Source of the DNA: Symplocastrum torsivum CPER-KK1
GTDB lineage: Bacteria; Cyanobacteriota; Cyanobacteriia; Cyanobacteriales; Coleofasciculaceae
Direction of reading: 5' to 3'
Assembly: GCA_019358875.1 (NCBI GenBank)
Contig: JAHHIF010000023.1
Coordinates: 1 to 64,000, forward strand
Length of the DNA: 64,000 bases
Shown here: piece after piece, positions 49,173 through 59,008 of the stretch
Position numbering within the stretch: position 1 is the stretch's first letter
How the letters are laid out: each line of letters opens with the position of its first letter
Translations under genes and position numbers: made by a program
The notes under the pieces: generated by a model
The model's database searches: none
Seen by the model: only the letters and a program-made list of their open reading frames with translations
Told to the model about the DNA's origin: nothing

Positions 49173-49967
49173 ATGGATGCGTCAGAACTTCTAGAGCGTT
49201 ATCAAGCAGGAGAAAGAAATTTTCGTAACGCTCAATTGACCTGTGCCGACTTGAACGATGCCAATCTGTTGGGTGTCAATCTTAGTGGTGCCGACCTCAG
49301 TGGTGCTAGCTTAATTGATGCCGACCTCAGTGGTACCGACCTCAGTGGTGCGAACCTGTTTGGTGCCGACCTGTTGAGTACCGAGTTGTTAAATGCTGAC
49401 CTAAGTTATGCCAACTTGAGCGGTGCCGAGATGTTGGGTGCTTCCCTAAGTGATGCTGACCTACGTGGTGCTGTTTTGTTGAATGCCAACTTGAGGTATG
49501 CCAACCTGAGCGATGTCTGTTTGAGTCGTGCAAATCTAAGTTTTGCCAACCTATTGGGGGCAAATCTATTTGGGGCAAATCTCTTAGGTGCTGACCTGAG
49601 TTATACCAACTTGTTTGGTGCCGACCTGTTTGGGGCAAACCTGCTTGGTGCCGACCTAAGTTATGCGAATTTGTTTGGGACTAACCTGAGTTATGCGAAT
49701 TTGCTTGGTGCCAACATCTATTATCCGACGAGTTTACTTGCTGCCAACTTGAGCGGGGCAAACCTGAGTAGCACCAACCTGAACGGTGCCGACCTAAGTA
49801 CAGCGACATTGACTGAAGCTAAATTAGTTGATATGTACTTGCAGCAAGAAAATTTGCAGCCGTCTAACTTATACCATGCTAAGTTAAGCCGCTTGCTCAA
49901 TGCTCTTTCAAGTCGGAAATTATCCGATGGCGATCTAAGCCACCGATTACATGAACCAGACGTTTAG
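49173..49967 (+). CDS. pentapeptide-repeat protein
   Basis: About 264 residues from the ATG at 49173, built of about 40 A(D/N)LXX pentapeptides from residue 18 to about 225, forming a right-handed quadrilateral beta helix. A short N-terminal helix (MDASELLERYQAGERNFRNA) and a C-terminal helical cap end it. There is no signal peptide. Functions in such cyanobacterial proteins are mostly unknown. The frame extends upstream to GTG at 49119, but that part (MALVFLKTIKLPK) lacks family likeness. At DNA level the GGTGCCGACCTG 15-bp units invite slippage. Confidence 0.9.
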   Translation: MDASELLERYQAGERNFRNAQLTCADLNDANLLGVNLSGADLSGASLIDADLSGTDLSGANLFGADLLSTELLNADLSYANLSGAEMLGASLSDADLRGAVLLNANLRYANLSDVCLSRANLSFANLLGANLFGANLLGADLSYTNLFGADLFGANLLGADLSYANLFGTNLSYANLLGANIYYPTSLLAANLSGANLSSTNLNGADLSTATLTEAKLVDMYLQQENLQPSNLYHAKLSRLLNALSSRKLSDGDLSHRLHEPDV

Positions 49968-49974
49968 CAGCTTA

Positions 49975-50661
49975 TTAACATTCAGAAGACTTAGCCAAGA
50001 GAGTGTTGAGGCTCTGGATGATTAAGGGAGTTGCACTAATAATAATCAGCCCTGACACGAATAGGCTAATCACACCATCTGCCCATATCCAGTTCAGTGC
50101 CCAAACTGCGATCGCGGCAATAATCACACCCACTGAACTTGCCGCATCAGCAAGGACATGGAGAAATGCACCTCTAAGATTGAGGTCGTTGTGGCTGTCC
50201 TTGTGCAGCAGGAAAATATTGATACTATTAACCCCAAAACCGACGCTAGCCGTCGCTAACATAGGCAGACTGAGAATTTCAACTGGGGGAGACTGTAGGC
50301 GTTCAACCGCTTCCCAGCCAACCCATACTGCAATAACTACCAGTCCCACCCCATTGACCAGTGCTGCCAGTACCTCAAACCAGTGGTTTCCGGATTCTAA
50401 ATTACTGGCTCGACGCCTCTGAGAGAGCCAGGTCGCTAGCAGGGCTAAAATTAGGGCGAAACAATCCGATGCCATGTGTCCCGAATCAGCCAAGAGTGCA
50501 AGACTGTGGCTAAATAGCCCTACTGCTAGCTCTGCTAGGGCAAAGCTACAAATGAGAACTAGAACTGTAACCAGTAACCTCACCTTATTTGTGGTCTGAG
50601 ATGGCTGACTAATAGAGGTTGTGTGATGAGTACAGGAGGCAGAATGTTGATGCATGGACAT
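49975..50661 (-). CDS. cation diffusion facilitator transporter, short
   Basis: About 228 residues with a His-rich cytoplasmic start (MHQHSASCTHHTT) and six membrane segments. The metal-binding residues of TM2 (ALLADSGHMASD) and TM5 (HVLADAASSVG) are present, as in CzcD/ZnT-type zinc/cadmium exporters. It stops right after TM6 and lacks the cytoplasmic C-terminal domain (about 70 residues) typical of the family. Possible starts are TTG at 50682 or ATG at 50661, and the latter is preferred. It converges with the pentapeptide-repeat gene, 7 bp away. Confidence 0.87.
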   Translation of the reverse strand: MSMHQHSASCTHHTTSISQPSQTTNKVRLLVTVLVLICSFALAELAVGLFSHSLALLADSGHMASDCFALILALLATWLSQRRRASNLESGNHWFEVLAALVNGVGLVVIAVWVGWEAVERLQSPPVEILSLPMLATASVGFGVNSINIFLLHKDSHNDLNLRGAFLHVLADAASSVGVIIAAIAVWALNWIWADGVISLFVSGLIIISATPLIIQSLNTLLAKSSEC

Positions 50662-50768
50662 AAATGAGAGCGTGGAACTCAATCAAGGGTGATCTTACTG
50701 TGAGGACTAAACCCCGCAATTGGCGAAGAATATAGCGTTTTTCAAGTTGATGAAGTACAAATTGCTTG

Positions 50769-50794
50769 TAAGGGCGCACGGCGGTGCGCCCTTA
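50769..50794. repeat. GGGCGCAC palindrome
   Basis: TAAGGGCGCAC pairs perfectly with GTGCGCCCTTA around GGCG. A related imperfect copy (GGGCGCACAGCCGTGCGGC) lies at about 30229-30247, just left of the insertion element. This is the only structure I see in the 344-bp gap 50662-51005. Confidence 0.65.
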
Positions 50795-51005
50795 TGCTGT
50801 ACTGACTCGAAAACGGCTGTAAATAAACATAGCTTAGGAATAATAGGTAATGGACTGTTTGCGATCTGCCTTTGGTGGTGCCGAAAAGCGCGAGCGCCCA
50901 CTGTCTATGTACCCCTTCTCCAAAACTGTGTTATTGCCAAACTGCTATTTGGTTATGACTTTACAGCGTGTAGAGATGTTTCAGGTAACTCTCTACAACC
51001 ACCCA

Positions 51006-52223
51006 TCAAAGCTCAAGGTCTTTGAGCAAGTCTTTGGAAATTACCCCATGAATGCCTTTAACAATATCCACCACCTGGGAAACTTCAAAGTCAATTGCTG
51101 CACTTCCTAGTAGTAGGGCATCCGCTTTCGTCATTCCGTACTTCTCTTCAATAATCCGCAGGGACTCCCGTACCGACTTCTTCATCGCCTCGTCCAAGTC
51201 CTTGTCTAGTCCAATCGCTAGCCATGCATCCGGTGTTTCAGCCATTGGTGTATCTAGTTTCATGTCCTTATGGACAACTAGCTCAAATGTCGGAGTCAGG
51301 GAGCATTCAATCGCTGTCAAAGCGACTTCCCCATTGCCTTGAGCGCAGTGGGGGTCTCCGGAATAAAATAGTGCCCCTGGAACTTGAACAGGCAAGTAGA
51401 GGCTGGTGCCTTCTCCGATGTGCTTGATGTCGATATTCCCGCCATAAATTCCAGGCGGCACAGAGTTTACGGCATCTTCCCGGTTAGCCGGAACTACTCC
51501 CATGATTCCCATAAATGGCTTCAGAGGAATGTCTACATTCGGTCGTCCATTGGAGGGGCGGAAAACCCCAATTTTGCGCGCTGCATCTATGGGAATTACT
51601 TTTGAATAGATGGGAGCATCATTTTCTGGGTACTCACCCGGTAGTGAACCTTTGCTGTGACGGTTAGAAATTACGCCATAGGGTGCCCGATAATCAATTT
51701 TAAGGGTCTTGATTTCAAGGACATCTCCAGGTTCAGCACCTTCTACAAAGACTGGGCCTGTAATAACGTGTGGTCCTGGACCCGTTTTTTCTACCTTAGC
51801 CTTGACAGTAAGCTGGTCAGGCAGGATTTTCTCTTTAGTAATCCCTGCTTTTGTGAAAAACTCGGTGGTGTCTCCTTGGTCTGCTAGGATGCCTTCGTGG
51901 GAAATCGTCTGCATGACGATGCGATCGCCTGATTTCACGCTCAAAATTGGCTTGCTATCCGACTTAAATAGCTCTCCCCAGATCACATTTTCAGTTGTAG
52001 ACATCACCGTATGGGTTGCTGCTGTTGCCCCGACAACAGGTGACAAGGTGCCGACCAAACCCCAAAGCAGGACAACTCCAGCCGTTGTTCCGGCTATCCA
52101 AGCCCAGTGACGCGGTAAAAAAGACTTCAAAGATTTCGCAATCGTCTGCCCTAGACTTTTTACCACTACTACACCTCTATGCCAATGGCGATACGCCAAT
52201 CCTGACCACTTTGGCTTTTTCAT
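51006..52223 (-). CDS. membrane-anchored acetamidase/formamidase family protein
   Basis: About 405 residues from the ATG at 52223, with a GGAG site 12 bases upstream. The N-terminus (about 1-70) is basic, followed by one hydrophobic segment (WAWIAGTTAGVVLLWGLVG), so the enzyme is exported or anchored, which is unusual for this mainly cytosolic family. The catalytic domain shows TISHEGILADQGDTTEFF, ITGPVFVEGAEPGDVLEI, PPGIYGGNIDIKHIGEG, and the metal-site stretch SGDPHCAQGNGEVALTAIE. It would hydrolyse small amides to ammonia and acid. No transporter or urea genes are adjacent. Confidence 0.88.
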   Translation of the reverse strand: MKKPKWSGLAYRHWHRGVVVVKSLGQTIAKSLKSFLPRHWAWIAGTTAGVVLLWGLVGTLSPVVGATAATHTVMSTTENVIWGELFKSDSKPILSVKSGDRIVMQTISHEGILADQGDTTEFFTKAGITKEKILPDQLTVKAKVEKTGPGPHVITGPVFVEGAEPGDVLEIKTLKIDYRAPYGVISNRHSKGSLPGEYPENDAPIYSKVIPIDAARKIGVFRPSNGRPNVDIPLKPFMGIMGVVPANREDAVNSVPPGIYGGNIDIKHIGEGTSLYLPVQVPGALFYSGDPHCAQGNGEVALTAIECSLTPTFELVVHKDMKLDTPMAETPDAWLAIGLDKDLDEAMKKSVRESLRIIEEKYGMTKADALLLGSAAIDFEVSQVVDIVKGIHGVISKDLLKDLEL

Positions 52224-52371
52224 CGTATTTCTGTTCTCCTTCACACCCACGCCGCCTAATAATTAGAACCTTTTCAAGCCACCTTGATGGAATGTCAAGG
52301 CTCCATGCTTAACGTCGAAATATAAAAGGAATCTTAAGTAGTCTTTGTAACCTAAATTACAAATCAAGAGA

Positions 52372-52403
52372 AAAGCCCCCTACCTTTAGGAGTAGAGAGC
52401 TTT
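52372..52403 (-). terminator. terminator downstream of transketolase
   Basis: On the minus strand AAAGCTCTCTAC pairs with GTAGGGGGCTTT (12 bp with two G-U pairs) around an 8-nt loop, followed by TCT. It lies 58 bp past the tkt stop codon and before the amidase gene. Confidence 0.6.
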
Positions 52404-52460
52404 GTTAATTAACATTTTGAGTTGATTAGCCGTCTAAAAACTAACAACTCTTCAAGGCAC

Positions 52461-54497
52461 TTAACCCAACAACTCTTTAGCCTTTGCTACCACGTTATCT
52501 ACCGTGAAGCCGAACTTCTCCATGCAGACTGGGCCAGGAGCGGAAGCACCAAAGGTGTCAATGCTGACTGAGACTCCCTCACTGCCAGTGTATTTACTCC
52601 AGCCAAAGCTAGTGCCTGCTTCCACCGAAACTCGCTTGGTTACAGCTTTGGGCAGTACGGATTCCCGATAGTCTGCATCCTGAGCTTCAAACAACTCCCA
52701 ACAGGGCATTGAAACGACCCGTACTTTTTTGCCCTCACCACGCAACTGCTCTGCTGCTTTGACACAGAGTTGGGTTTCGCTACCTGTCCCAATCAGAATA
52801 AGATCAGGCGTACCATCGCTATCTGACAGGATATAAGCGCCTTTTGCTACACCCTCAATAGAGGTATTGGGAAGATTGGGCTGTGCTAGCCGAGAGAGAG
52901 CTAGGAGTGAAGGCAGTGTCTTATTACCGAATTTCATTCCCCTAGCCGTCTCAATCGCCACCTTGTATGCCCCGGATGTTTCATTGCCATCAGCAGGGCG
53001 AATTACCAGCAAGTCGGGAATCGCTCGTAGAGAGGCAATATGTTCAATCGGTTGGTGTGTCGGACCATCTTCGCCGAGCTGGATTGAGTCGTGAGTCATC
53101 ACATAGATGACACCCGCTTCAGACAAAGCAGAGAGGCGAATCGCCGCTCGCATATAGTCGGTAAACACCAAGAAGGTAGCGCAGTAAGGAATCAGCCCCG
53201 ATCCATCCAAAGCAAGACCGTTGCAGATGGCTCCCATACCATGCTCACGCACTCCAAAGCGGAGGTTGCGATGTTCGTATTGATCCTTTTGGAAGTCTCC
53301 GGGGAAAGTCTTCAGATAGGTATTGTTGGAAGGAGCTAAGTCAGCAGAACCACCGATGAGTTCTGGGAGAACGCCAGCTAGAGCATTGAGGACTTTACCT
53401 GATTGGACGCGGGTAGCTTCCCCCTTGTCCTCTGGTGTGTAGGTCGGCAGAACCGAATCCCAACCCTCTGGGAGTATAGCCTCATGCATCCGGTGTAGTT
53501 CGGCGGCTTCTTGAGGATATTTCTCCTTGTAACGATCAAACAGTTGATTCCACTCTTCTTCTATTTTTGCTCCGCGATCGATCGCTTTGCGCCAGTGATT
53601 AAAAGCATCTTCTGGAATAACAAATGGCTCGTATTCCCAACCCAAGTTCTTGCGTGTAGCCTCTACTTCTGCGGCACCGAGGGCGGCACCGTGGGCATCA
53701 TGGCTATCAGCTTTATTGGGTGAACCATAGCCGATTGTTGTGCGAACCTTAATTAAAGAAGGCTTGTCGGTGACCGATTTGGCTGTTTCGATGGCTTTAT
53801 GAATTGCCTCCAGGTCGGTGTTGCCATCTTCTACAACCAGGACGTGCCAGCCGTAAGCTTCATACCGCTTACCAACATCTTCTGTGAATGCTAGGTCGGT
53901 GGAACCGTCGATGGAAATATGATTGTCATCGTAGAGGGCAATCAGCTTGCCTAGCCCCAAGTGTCCAGCTAGGGAACAGGCTTCGCTGGTTACGCCTTCC
54001 ATGTTGCAACCATCACCTACGATGACGTAGGTATAGTGGTCTATGACTGGGAAATCGGGTTTATTAAATTTGGCTGCCAAGTGAGCTTCAGCCATTGCAA
54101 TTCCAACACCATTGGCAAGCCCTTGACCCAAAGGTCCGGTTGTAATCTCGACCCCAGGATTCATGAAGTTTTCTGGGTGACCAGGGGTTTTTGACTCCCA
54201 TTGGCGGAATTGCTTGAGGTCTTCGAGGGTAAGATCCTCGTAGCCAGTCAGGTAGAGCAGTGCATACTGCAACATACTGCCATGCCCCGCAGACAGCAAG
54301 AAGCGATCGCGATTCAACCAGGCAGGATTTTTTGGATTAAACCGCATAAAGCGATCCCACAGCACGAATGACATCGGTGCTGCGCCCATTGGCAGCCCTG
54401 GATGACCTGATTTCGCCTTCTCTACCGCGTCAATTGCTAAAAAGCGGATGGAGTTGATGCACAGTTCTTCGAGAGATTGTTGGGTTGCAACGGCCAT
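52461..54497 (-). CDS. tkt: transketolase
   Basis: A thiamine-diphosphate enzyme of the Calvin and pentose-phosphate pathways. 678 residues, normal length. Motifs: [58 protein letters not shown] (cofactor site), [21 protein letters not shown], and [17 protein letters not shown]. It ends the order acpP-fabF-tkt that I recall from many cyanobacteria. The 289-bp gap to fabF contains a palindromic element, so it may have its own promoter. Confidence 0.97.
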   Translation of the reverse strand: MAVATQQSLEELCINSIRFLAIDAVEKAKSGHPGLPMGAAPMSFVLWDRFMRFNPKNPAWLNRDRFLLSAGHGSMLQYALLYLTGYEDLTLEDLKQFRQWESKTPGHPENFMNPGVEITTGPLGQGLANGVGIAMAEAHLAAKFNKPDFPVIDHYTYVIVGDGCNMEGVTSEACSLAGHLGLGKLIALYDDNHISIDGSTDLAFTEDVGKRYEAYGWHVLVVEDGNTDLEAIHKAIETAKSVTDKPSLIKVRTTIGYGSPNKADSHDAHGAALGAAEVEATRKNLGWEYEPFVIPEDAFNHWRKAIDRGAKIEEEWNQLFDRYKEKYPQEAAELHRMHEAILPEGWDSVLPTYTPEDKGEATRVQSGKVLNALAGVLPELIGGSADLAPSNNTYLKTFPGDFQKDQYEHRNLRFGVREHGMGAICNGLALDGSGLIPYCATFLVFTDYMRAAIRLSALSEAGVIYVMTHDSIQLGEDGPTHQPIEHIASLRAIPDLLVIRPADGNETSGAYKVAIETARGMKFGNKTLPSLLALSRLAQPNLPNTSIEGVAKGAYILSDSDGTPDLILIGTGSETQLCVKAAEQLRGEGKKVRVVSMPCWELFEAQDADYRESVLPKAVTKRVSVEAGTSFGWSKYTGSEGVSVSIDTFGASAPGPVCMEKFGFTVDNVVAKAKELLG

Positions 54498-54610
54498 AAT
54501 TTCTGTTTAATGACTAAACGTGAACTAAGGTTTAACGCAAGATTTGTGTGAGCTAGAACTCTCGGACTTACGCACCCTTTAGATTATTTTAGGTATTTTT
54601 ACCCAGTTGA

Positions 54611-54651
54611 TCCCCCTTGTGTCGCCAAAAATTTTTGGGGCAATTGGGGGA
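54611..54651. repeat. palindromic element between fabF and tkt
   Basis: GATCCCCCTTGTG...GCAATTGGGGGAT forms an outer stem of ATCCCCC with GGGGGAT. CCAAAAATTTTTGG forms the inner stem (54626-54639). Its outer arms resemble the C/G-run repeat at 26433-26493. Confidence 0.55.
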
Positions 54652-54786
54652 TACTAGAGCGTCAGTCTTGAACTTGACAGCTCTCGGTTACCCTAAGGCT
54701 ATATACTCATCATCCCATTAGGGGGATCGATGAGCAAGCCTTGGGGATAGAGAGTAGAGCCGTCGATAGGGACTAGAAATTCATCC

Positions 54787-56037
54787 CTACCTGTATTTCT
54801 TGAATGCTAACGTGACATTGTGACCGCCAAACCCAAAAGAATTGGATAATACCACTTCTACCTTTTGATCGCGACTGGAACCTGGTACATAATCAAGGTC
54901 ACAAGCGGGATCGGGATTTTTTAAATTGATTGTTGGTGGAATTTTGTCATTAGCTACTGCCATCACCGCTGCGACAGCCTCAATGCCACCAGAGCCACCC
55001 AATAGATGTCCGGTCATTGATTTGGTGGAACTAACGGCTACTTTGTAAGCGTGCTCACCTAAAGCTTTTTTAATTGCTGCTGTTTCCGTCGCATCGTTAG
55101 CTGGGGTACTGGTGCCGTGAGCATTGATGTAGCTCACTTGCTCTGGCGTAATCCCAGCGTCTTTCAACGCTAGCTGCATTGCCCTAGCTGCACCTTCTCC
55201 ACCTGGTACAGGTGAGGTGATGTGATAAGCATCGCAGGTCATCCCGTAACCGACGATTTCGGCATAAATTTTCGCCCCACGGGAGAGAGCGTGTTCTAGT
55301 TCTTCCAAGAGGAGAATACCAGCTCCTTCGCCCATCACAAAGCCATCGCGATCGCGATCAAAGGGACAGCAAGCTGATTCAGGCGTATCGTTACGGGTAG
55401 AGAGGGCACGGGCAGCAGCGAAGCCTGCAAAAGACAACGGTGTTACAGCGGCTTCGGTGCCTCCACAAATCATCGCCTGAGCATAGCCTCGTTGCACCAA
55501 GCGAAATGCATCCCCTACAGCATTAGAACCCGCTGCACAGGCAGTCACTGTGCAGTTATTCGGTCCTTTTGCACCCGTATGAATTGCCGTCAGACCCGCT
55601 GCCATGTTGGCAATCATCATCGGAATCATAAACGGGCTACATCGATCAGGTCCACGAGTTAGGTAGATCTCTTGCTGATCTTCTAATACTTTGAGTCCAC
55701 CAATACCCGTGCCAATAATTGCACCCACCTGTTCTGCGTTCAGCTCGTTAATCACAAACTGAGCGTCTGCCAGAGCTTGCTTGCTGGCACATACCCCAAA
55801 TTGAGCAAAGCGATCCATACGCTTTGCTTCTTTGCGTTCCATGTACTTATGAGGATCGAAGCCTTTCACCTCACCAGCAATTCGGCAATCGTGCCGGGAT
55901 GGGTCAAACAAAGTAATCGGAGCAATGCCATTACGCCCGCTCAACAACCCTTCCCAGTACTCAGCTACAGTGTTGCCTATCGGTGTAATTGCACCGAGAC
56001 CTGTAACAACGACGCGCTTTTTTTCAAAATTTGTCAT
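54787..56037 (-). CDS. fabF: 3-oxoacyl-ACP synthase II
   Basis: Beta-ketoacyl-ACP synthase II elongates acyl-ACP with malonyl-ACP. About 416 residues from the ATG at 56037 ([19 protein letters not shown]). The Cys-His-His triad is visible in [31 protein letters not shown] and [15 protein letters not shown], plus the closing [15 protein letters not shown]. It lies 66 bp downstream of acpP, the substrate carrier it uses. Upstream in-frame codons to 56064 (MCKPCFTGI) are unlikely to be translated. Confidence 0.97.
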   Translation of the reverse strand: MTNFEKKRVVVTGLGAITPIGNTVAEYWEGLLSGRNGIAPITLFDPSRHDCRIAGEVKGFDPHKYMERKEAKRMDRFAQFGVCASKQALADAQFVINELNAEQVGAIIGTGIGGLKVLEDQQEIYLTRGPDRCSPFMIPMMIANMAAGLTAIHTGAKGPNNCTVTACAAGSNAVGDAFRLVQRGYAQAMICGGTEAAVTPLSFAGFAAARALSTRNDTPESACCPFDRDRDGFVMGEGAGILLLEELEHALSRGAKIYAEIVGYGMTCDAYHITSPVPGGEGAARAMQLALKDAGITPEQVSYINAHGTSTPANDATETAAIKKALGEHAYKVAVSSTKSMTGHLLGGSGGIEAVAAVMAVANDKIPPTINLKNPDPACDLDYVPGSSRDQKVEVVLSNSFGFGGHNVTLAFKKYR

Positions 56038-56103
56038 GATGCCAGTAAAACAGGGTTTGCACACCCAAAACGCAGAACTTCTCGTGAAATCCTAAAGCTC
56101 ATC

Positions 56104-56352
56104 TTAAGCAGGAGCTTCTGCTTTATTACTGATATAGTCTACAGCCGCTTGGACGGTCGCAATCTGTTCAGCAGCCTCATCCGGAATCTCGATGTCGAAC
56201 TCTTCTTCCAAAGCCATCACGAGTTCAACAGTATCCAGGGAATCGGCATTTAAATCGTTGGCAAAGTTGGCTTCAGGCGTTACGTCATTTGGGTCAACTT
56301 CCAGTTGTTCCGTAACTATTTTCTTAACTCTCTCAAAAATCTCTTGGTTCAT
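56104..56352 (-). CDS. acpP: acyl carrier protein
   Basis: Carries growing acyl chains on a 4'-phosphopantetheine arm. 82 residues from the ATG at 56352, very acidic, with the attachment Ser in [18 protein letters not shown]. The frame reaches 56388, but the extra 12 residues are not ACP-like; AGGAAC before 56352 supports the shorter start. It is followed by fabF in the same operon. Confidence 0.97.
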   Translation of the reverse strand: MNQEIFERVKKIVTEQLEVDPNDVTPEANFANDLNADSLDTVELVMALEEEFDIEIPDEAAEQIATVQAAVDYISNKAEAPA

Positions 56353-56650
56353 AAAATGTTCCTCAACCTGGTCGGTTGAACTTTTCAAGCTGTGTTACTT
56401 ACCTAGTTCTAGGCATTTTCTCATCTTATCGGAAAGCGGTGCGATCAATACGCTAGATGGTCGCTTCTCTAACTGGCACCTGATTTTTTTGGTAAGTCCA
56501 CACTTTCTTTGACAATTGCTAGCCCCATCCCAGTGCCAGACATAGTCCCGACCTGACTGCCTCGACGAAGGACTCAGATAGTTGAGGAAGGTCTTCTGAC
56601 CCAGTGTGATAATTAAGCGCAGGATGCGGCGCGATCGCAAAAAGCCAGGG

Positions 56651-56878
56651 CTAACTGTCTACAGAACTTGAAGCACAAAGACGTTGGCTATACTTCAATT
56701 CCCGGGACTCTTGCTTTACAAGACCTGCCATTGCGGATTGCTGTAATGTCATGAAAGCGTTTAAATCGTCTAAGCCATACTTGGTTGTTTGCAAAAGCAG
56801 CCGCAATCGATTCTCGGCTTCAACTGTTAAGTAGCCAGTGGCGAGAGCCTGTTGGACAATTTCAAGAATTCTATCCAT
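56651..56878 (-). CDS. small conserved cyanobacterial protein
   Basis: 75 residues from the ATG at 56878 (MDRILEIVQQALATGYLTVE, then AENRLRLLLQTTKYGLDDL and NAFMTLQQSAMAGLVKQES). Helical, soluble, with no domain I can name. The compact coding character and the closing VKQES motif look like a short protein conserved in cyanobacteria. Upstream in-frame sequence to 56935 is possible but less likely. It lies 298 bp before acpP, same strand. Confidence 0.7.
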   Translation of the reverse strand: MDRILEIVQQALATGYLTVEAENRLRLLLQTTKYGLDDLNAFMTLQQSAMAGLVKQESRELKYSQRLCASSSVDS

Positions 56879-56935
56879 TTGCTTAGACTTCCACCTGTTC
56901 AGCAAAATCGGAGATTCAGAAAACGTCTGAAGCAT

Positions 56936-57910
56936 ACATCACATTCAAATGCATTAGCAAAGAGAGCAGTCCAACTGATCTCTCCTGAGATTGAGGTAGA
57001 TGGCAACCCTGTGGAAGCCATTTCACAGCGGAAAAAGTAGACTAGAACGCTTGTAAAAGTCAGTTTTTGCGCGGTAGCTGCGGTAGCTATAGTACTTATC
57101 ACCCTTTCTTGTGCCTTTTATGCAAAAAGTTTCCTCGACTTGCCGTAACCGTCGGCAGGAAACAACGTGATGTTTAACAAAACTAAACAAGATTGTGACT
57201 TCATGCTTCACCCATTCGGGTAGTTTTGCCTAAAGTCATTGTCTAGTACCCTCAGAAAATCAGGGCTTTAGTGGTTGTTGCTTGGAAGAACGGCTTACTC
57301 TAAAAACCAAAAGTCACTGCCACCACCGAGTTGGGAAATTGCTGGATGATCTAGTTTTAGGCAACTTCCATCGGATACCGACTCTACTTTAGAGGATTAA
57401 AAAGGCGATCGCTGGCACCGGGTGCGATCGCTCTATTGAACTATTCTCTGTTTCACACCGATGATGAAGATATTTCAAAATGGCTGGACAAGGTGCTAAC
57501 AACTATACTGATACTTCCGTGGCGCTTAGCTATTCCTTGATTTACCTGTAAAACATCCTCATCATTTCACCGAATTATTTAGAAGCCATACTCTTAGTAA
57601 GGCGTTCTACTACAACTGTCTCCCTTTGATGTTATTTTCGACGCGAACATTCACTGAAAGTTCCGCTACAAACAATCTACTAAAGCAACATGATGAATTA
57701 CGATCTTCCTCAAGGTGAAAATAATTATAAAAAATATTCCCCCTTTCGGAGGGAATCTAAATTGTCATCAAGATTACTAACATCTACAAGGTAATTCAGC
57801 TACTTCATAAATCTTATCACCAATTTGGTGATTGACAATTGGGGCGAAGATACTGTTCTGTACTCGTTGTGAGCGTAAGGCTGATGGAGCCTCTTGCGAA
57901 AGCTACTGAT
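56936..57910. other. gene-poor stretch
   Basis: About 975 bp in which I find no convincing gene. It holds a HIP1 pair that can pair as a hairpin (57402-57432), several A/T-rich blocks, and a 34-codon frame at 57690-57794 without a ribosome binding site. A small RNA cannot be excluded by eye. Confidence 0.5.
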
Positions 57911-58849
57911 TTACTGCCTAGAGCAACGATCAAACATTTTCTGGTAGGTTTCCTGAAGTTCTGGGTTATCTAAAACCAGTTCCACACGTACTTTTGCACA
58001 GCCATGCCGTCCTTGAAGGGCGATCGCTTCTAAAAGATTACTCGCCGCTTTTGGAGACAGAAATTCCCCAGTCACAGTCGGACGGATATCAGAAGTTGGC
58101 ACTGCTAGCTGCGGTACAGCACTATCTGAACGAGATGCGTCTCTCAGTTCAACACCAGTAACTTCCCCATGTCCTAAGTCAATTTCTGCGAGTTGTATAG
58201 TTTCTGAGCCAACTTGCTCAATGATTAACTTCTCGCGTTGAACAGGTACCTCTACAATACGGGTTTCAATTTCTTTGCGAACAACAACCTCGCCTATTTT
58301 CCGTTTGCTGCGGTTGATAACCAACCGTTCTTCTAGCAAGCGAACAATTTCTTCTTCTACTACCTCTCCTAGGTCAGGATCGTCAATCATAGTTCGGTTA
58401 TTCAATTCTTCTGGATATTCCGTTGTTAAAGATTCCGGCTTGGGACGCGAAGTTTCACTATTCTCTAAACTGGTGTCGCTTACCTGAGTGACTGGGGGTG
58501 TCACCAAGGGTTCTGAAACCGCCTTCACGTCCTGGACAGAAGGTTGATACACAGGTAGCTGATTAAGTTCTGTTTGAGTGAGGTCTACAAAAAGCACTCG
58601 ATTAGGTGTATCAACTTTCTGAATATATCTACTACTTAATAAAAAAAGAGGGGAGGTAGATTGAGCCTCTGAACGAGACATAACCATGTTCAACTGGCGG
58701 CTCTGGTTGAGTATGAAATCCTCAATCCGTCCAATGAGTTGCCCTCGCATATCGATCACAGCGTATGAACGCAGTTTTGCTCTTAATTTTTCTAATAAGT
58801 CATTGATTCTCGTTTTATTTTTTATAAACTCCGCCTTGCTCCCAGACAT
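57911..58849 (-). CDS. DUF2382 protein with PRC-barrel-like N-terminus
   Basis: 312 residues. Near the N-terminus, YAVIDMRGQLIGRIEDFILN resembles a PRC-barrel strand set. A Pro/Ser/Glu-rich linker follows (about 105-160), then DUF2382 (about 168-235: EEIVRLLEERLVINRSKRKI, GEVVVRKEIETRIVEVPVQRE). A C-terminal piece (PKAASNLLEAIALQGRHGCA) is not part of DUF2382. DUF2382 proteins in bacteria are often linked to stress; the mechanism is unknown. It follows a second DUF2382 gene on the same strand after 159 bp. Confidence 0.82.
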   Translation of the reverse strand: MSGSKAEFIKNKTRINDLLEKLRAKLRSYAVIDMRGQLIGRIEDFILNQSRQLNMVMSRSEAQSTSPLFLLSSRYIQKVDTPNRVLFVDLTQTELNQLPVYQPSVQDVKAVSEPLVTPPVTQVSDTSLENSETSRPKPESLTTEYPEELNNRTMIDDPDLGEVVEEEIVRLLEERLVINRSKRKIGEVVVRKEIETRIVEVPVQREKLIIEQVGSETIQLAEIDLGHGEVTGVELRDASRSDSAVPQLAVPTSDIRPTVTGEFLSPKAASNLLEAIALQGRHGCAKVRVELVLDNPELQETYQKMFDRCSRQ

Positions 58850-59008
58850 TTCTGTTCCCTCTCTCTTCCAATTTAACTAAAGCCGTATTTAAAACTACAG
58901 GTAGAGCCAACTGAGTTGCTTGCTCTACCTGTATCAGCTATGAATGCTTTCTTACTAGTACAATTTTGGCTTGTGCAGGAAAGCTATTCAAGTTTGGGTT
59001 TTGGAAGC

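Noticed and set aside
49342-49638. 98-residue His/Ser/Gln-rich frame antisense to the pentapeptide gene
   Set aside because: A by-product of the 15-bp repeats on the coding strand.
57402-57432. Two HIP1 octamers facing each other
   Set aside because: HIP1 is so frequent here that a chance pair is expected; no T-run, so not called a terminator.
57690-57794. 34-codon frame starting with two ATGs
   Set aside because: No ribosome binding site and no recognisable similarity; short enough to be chance.
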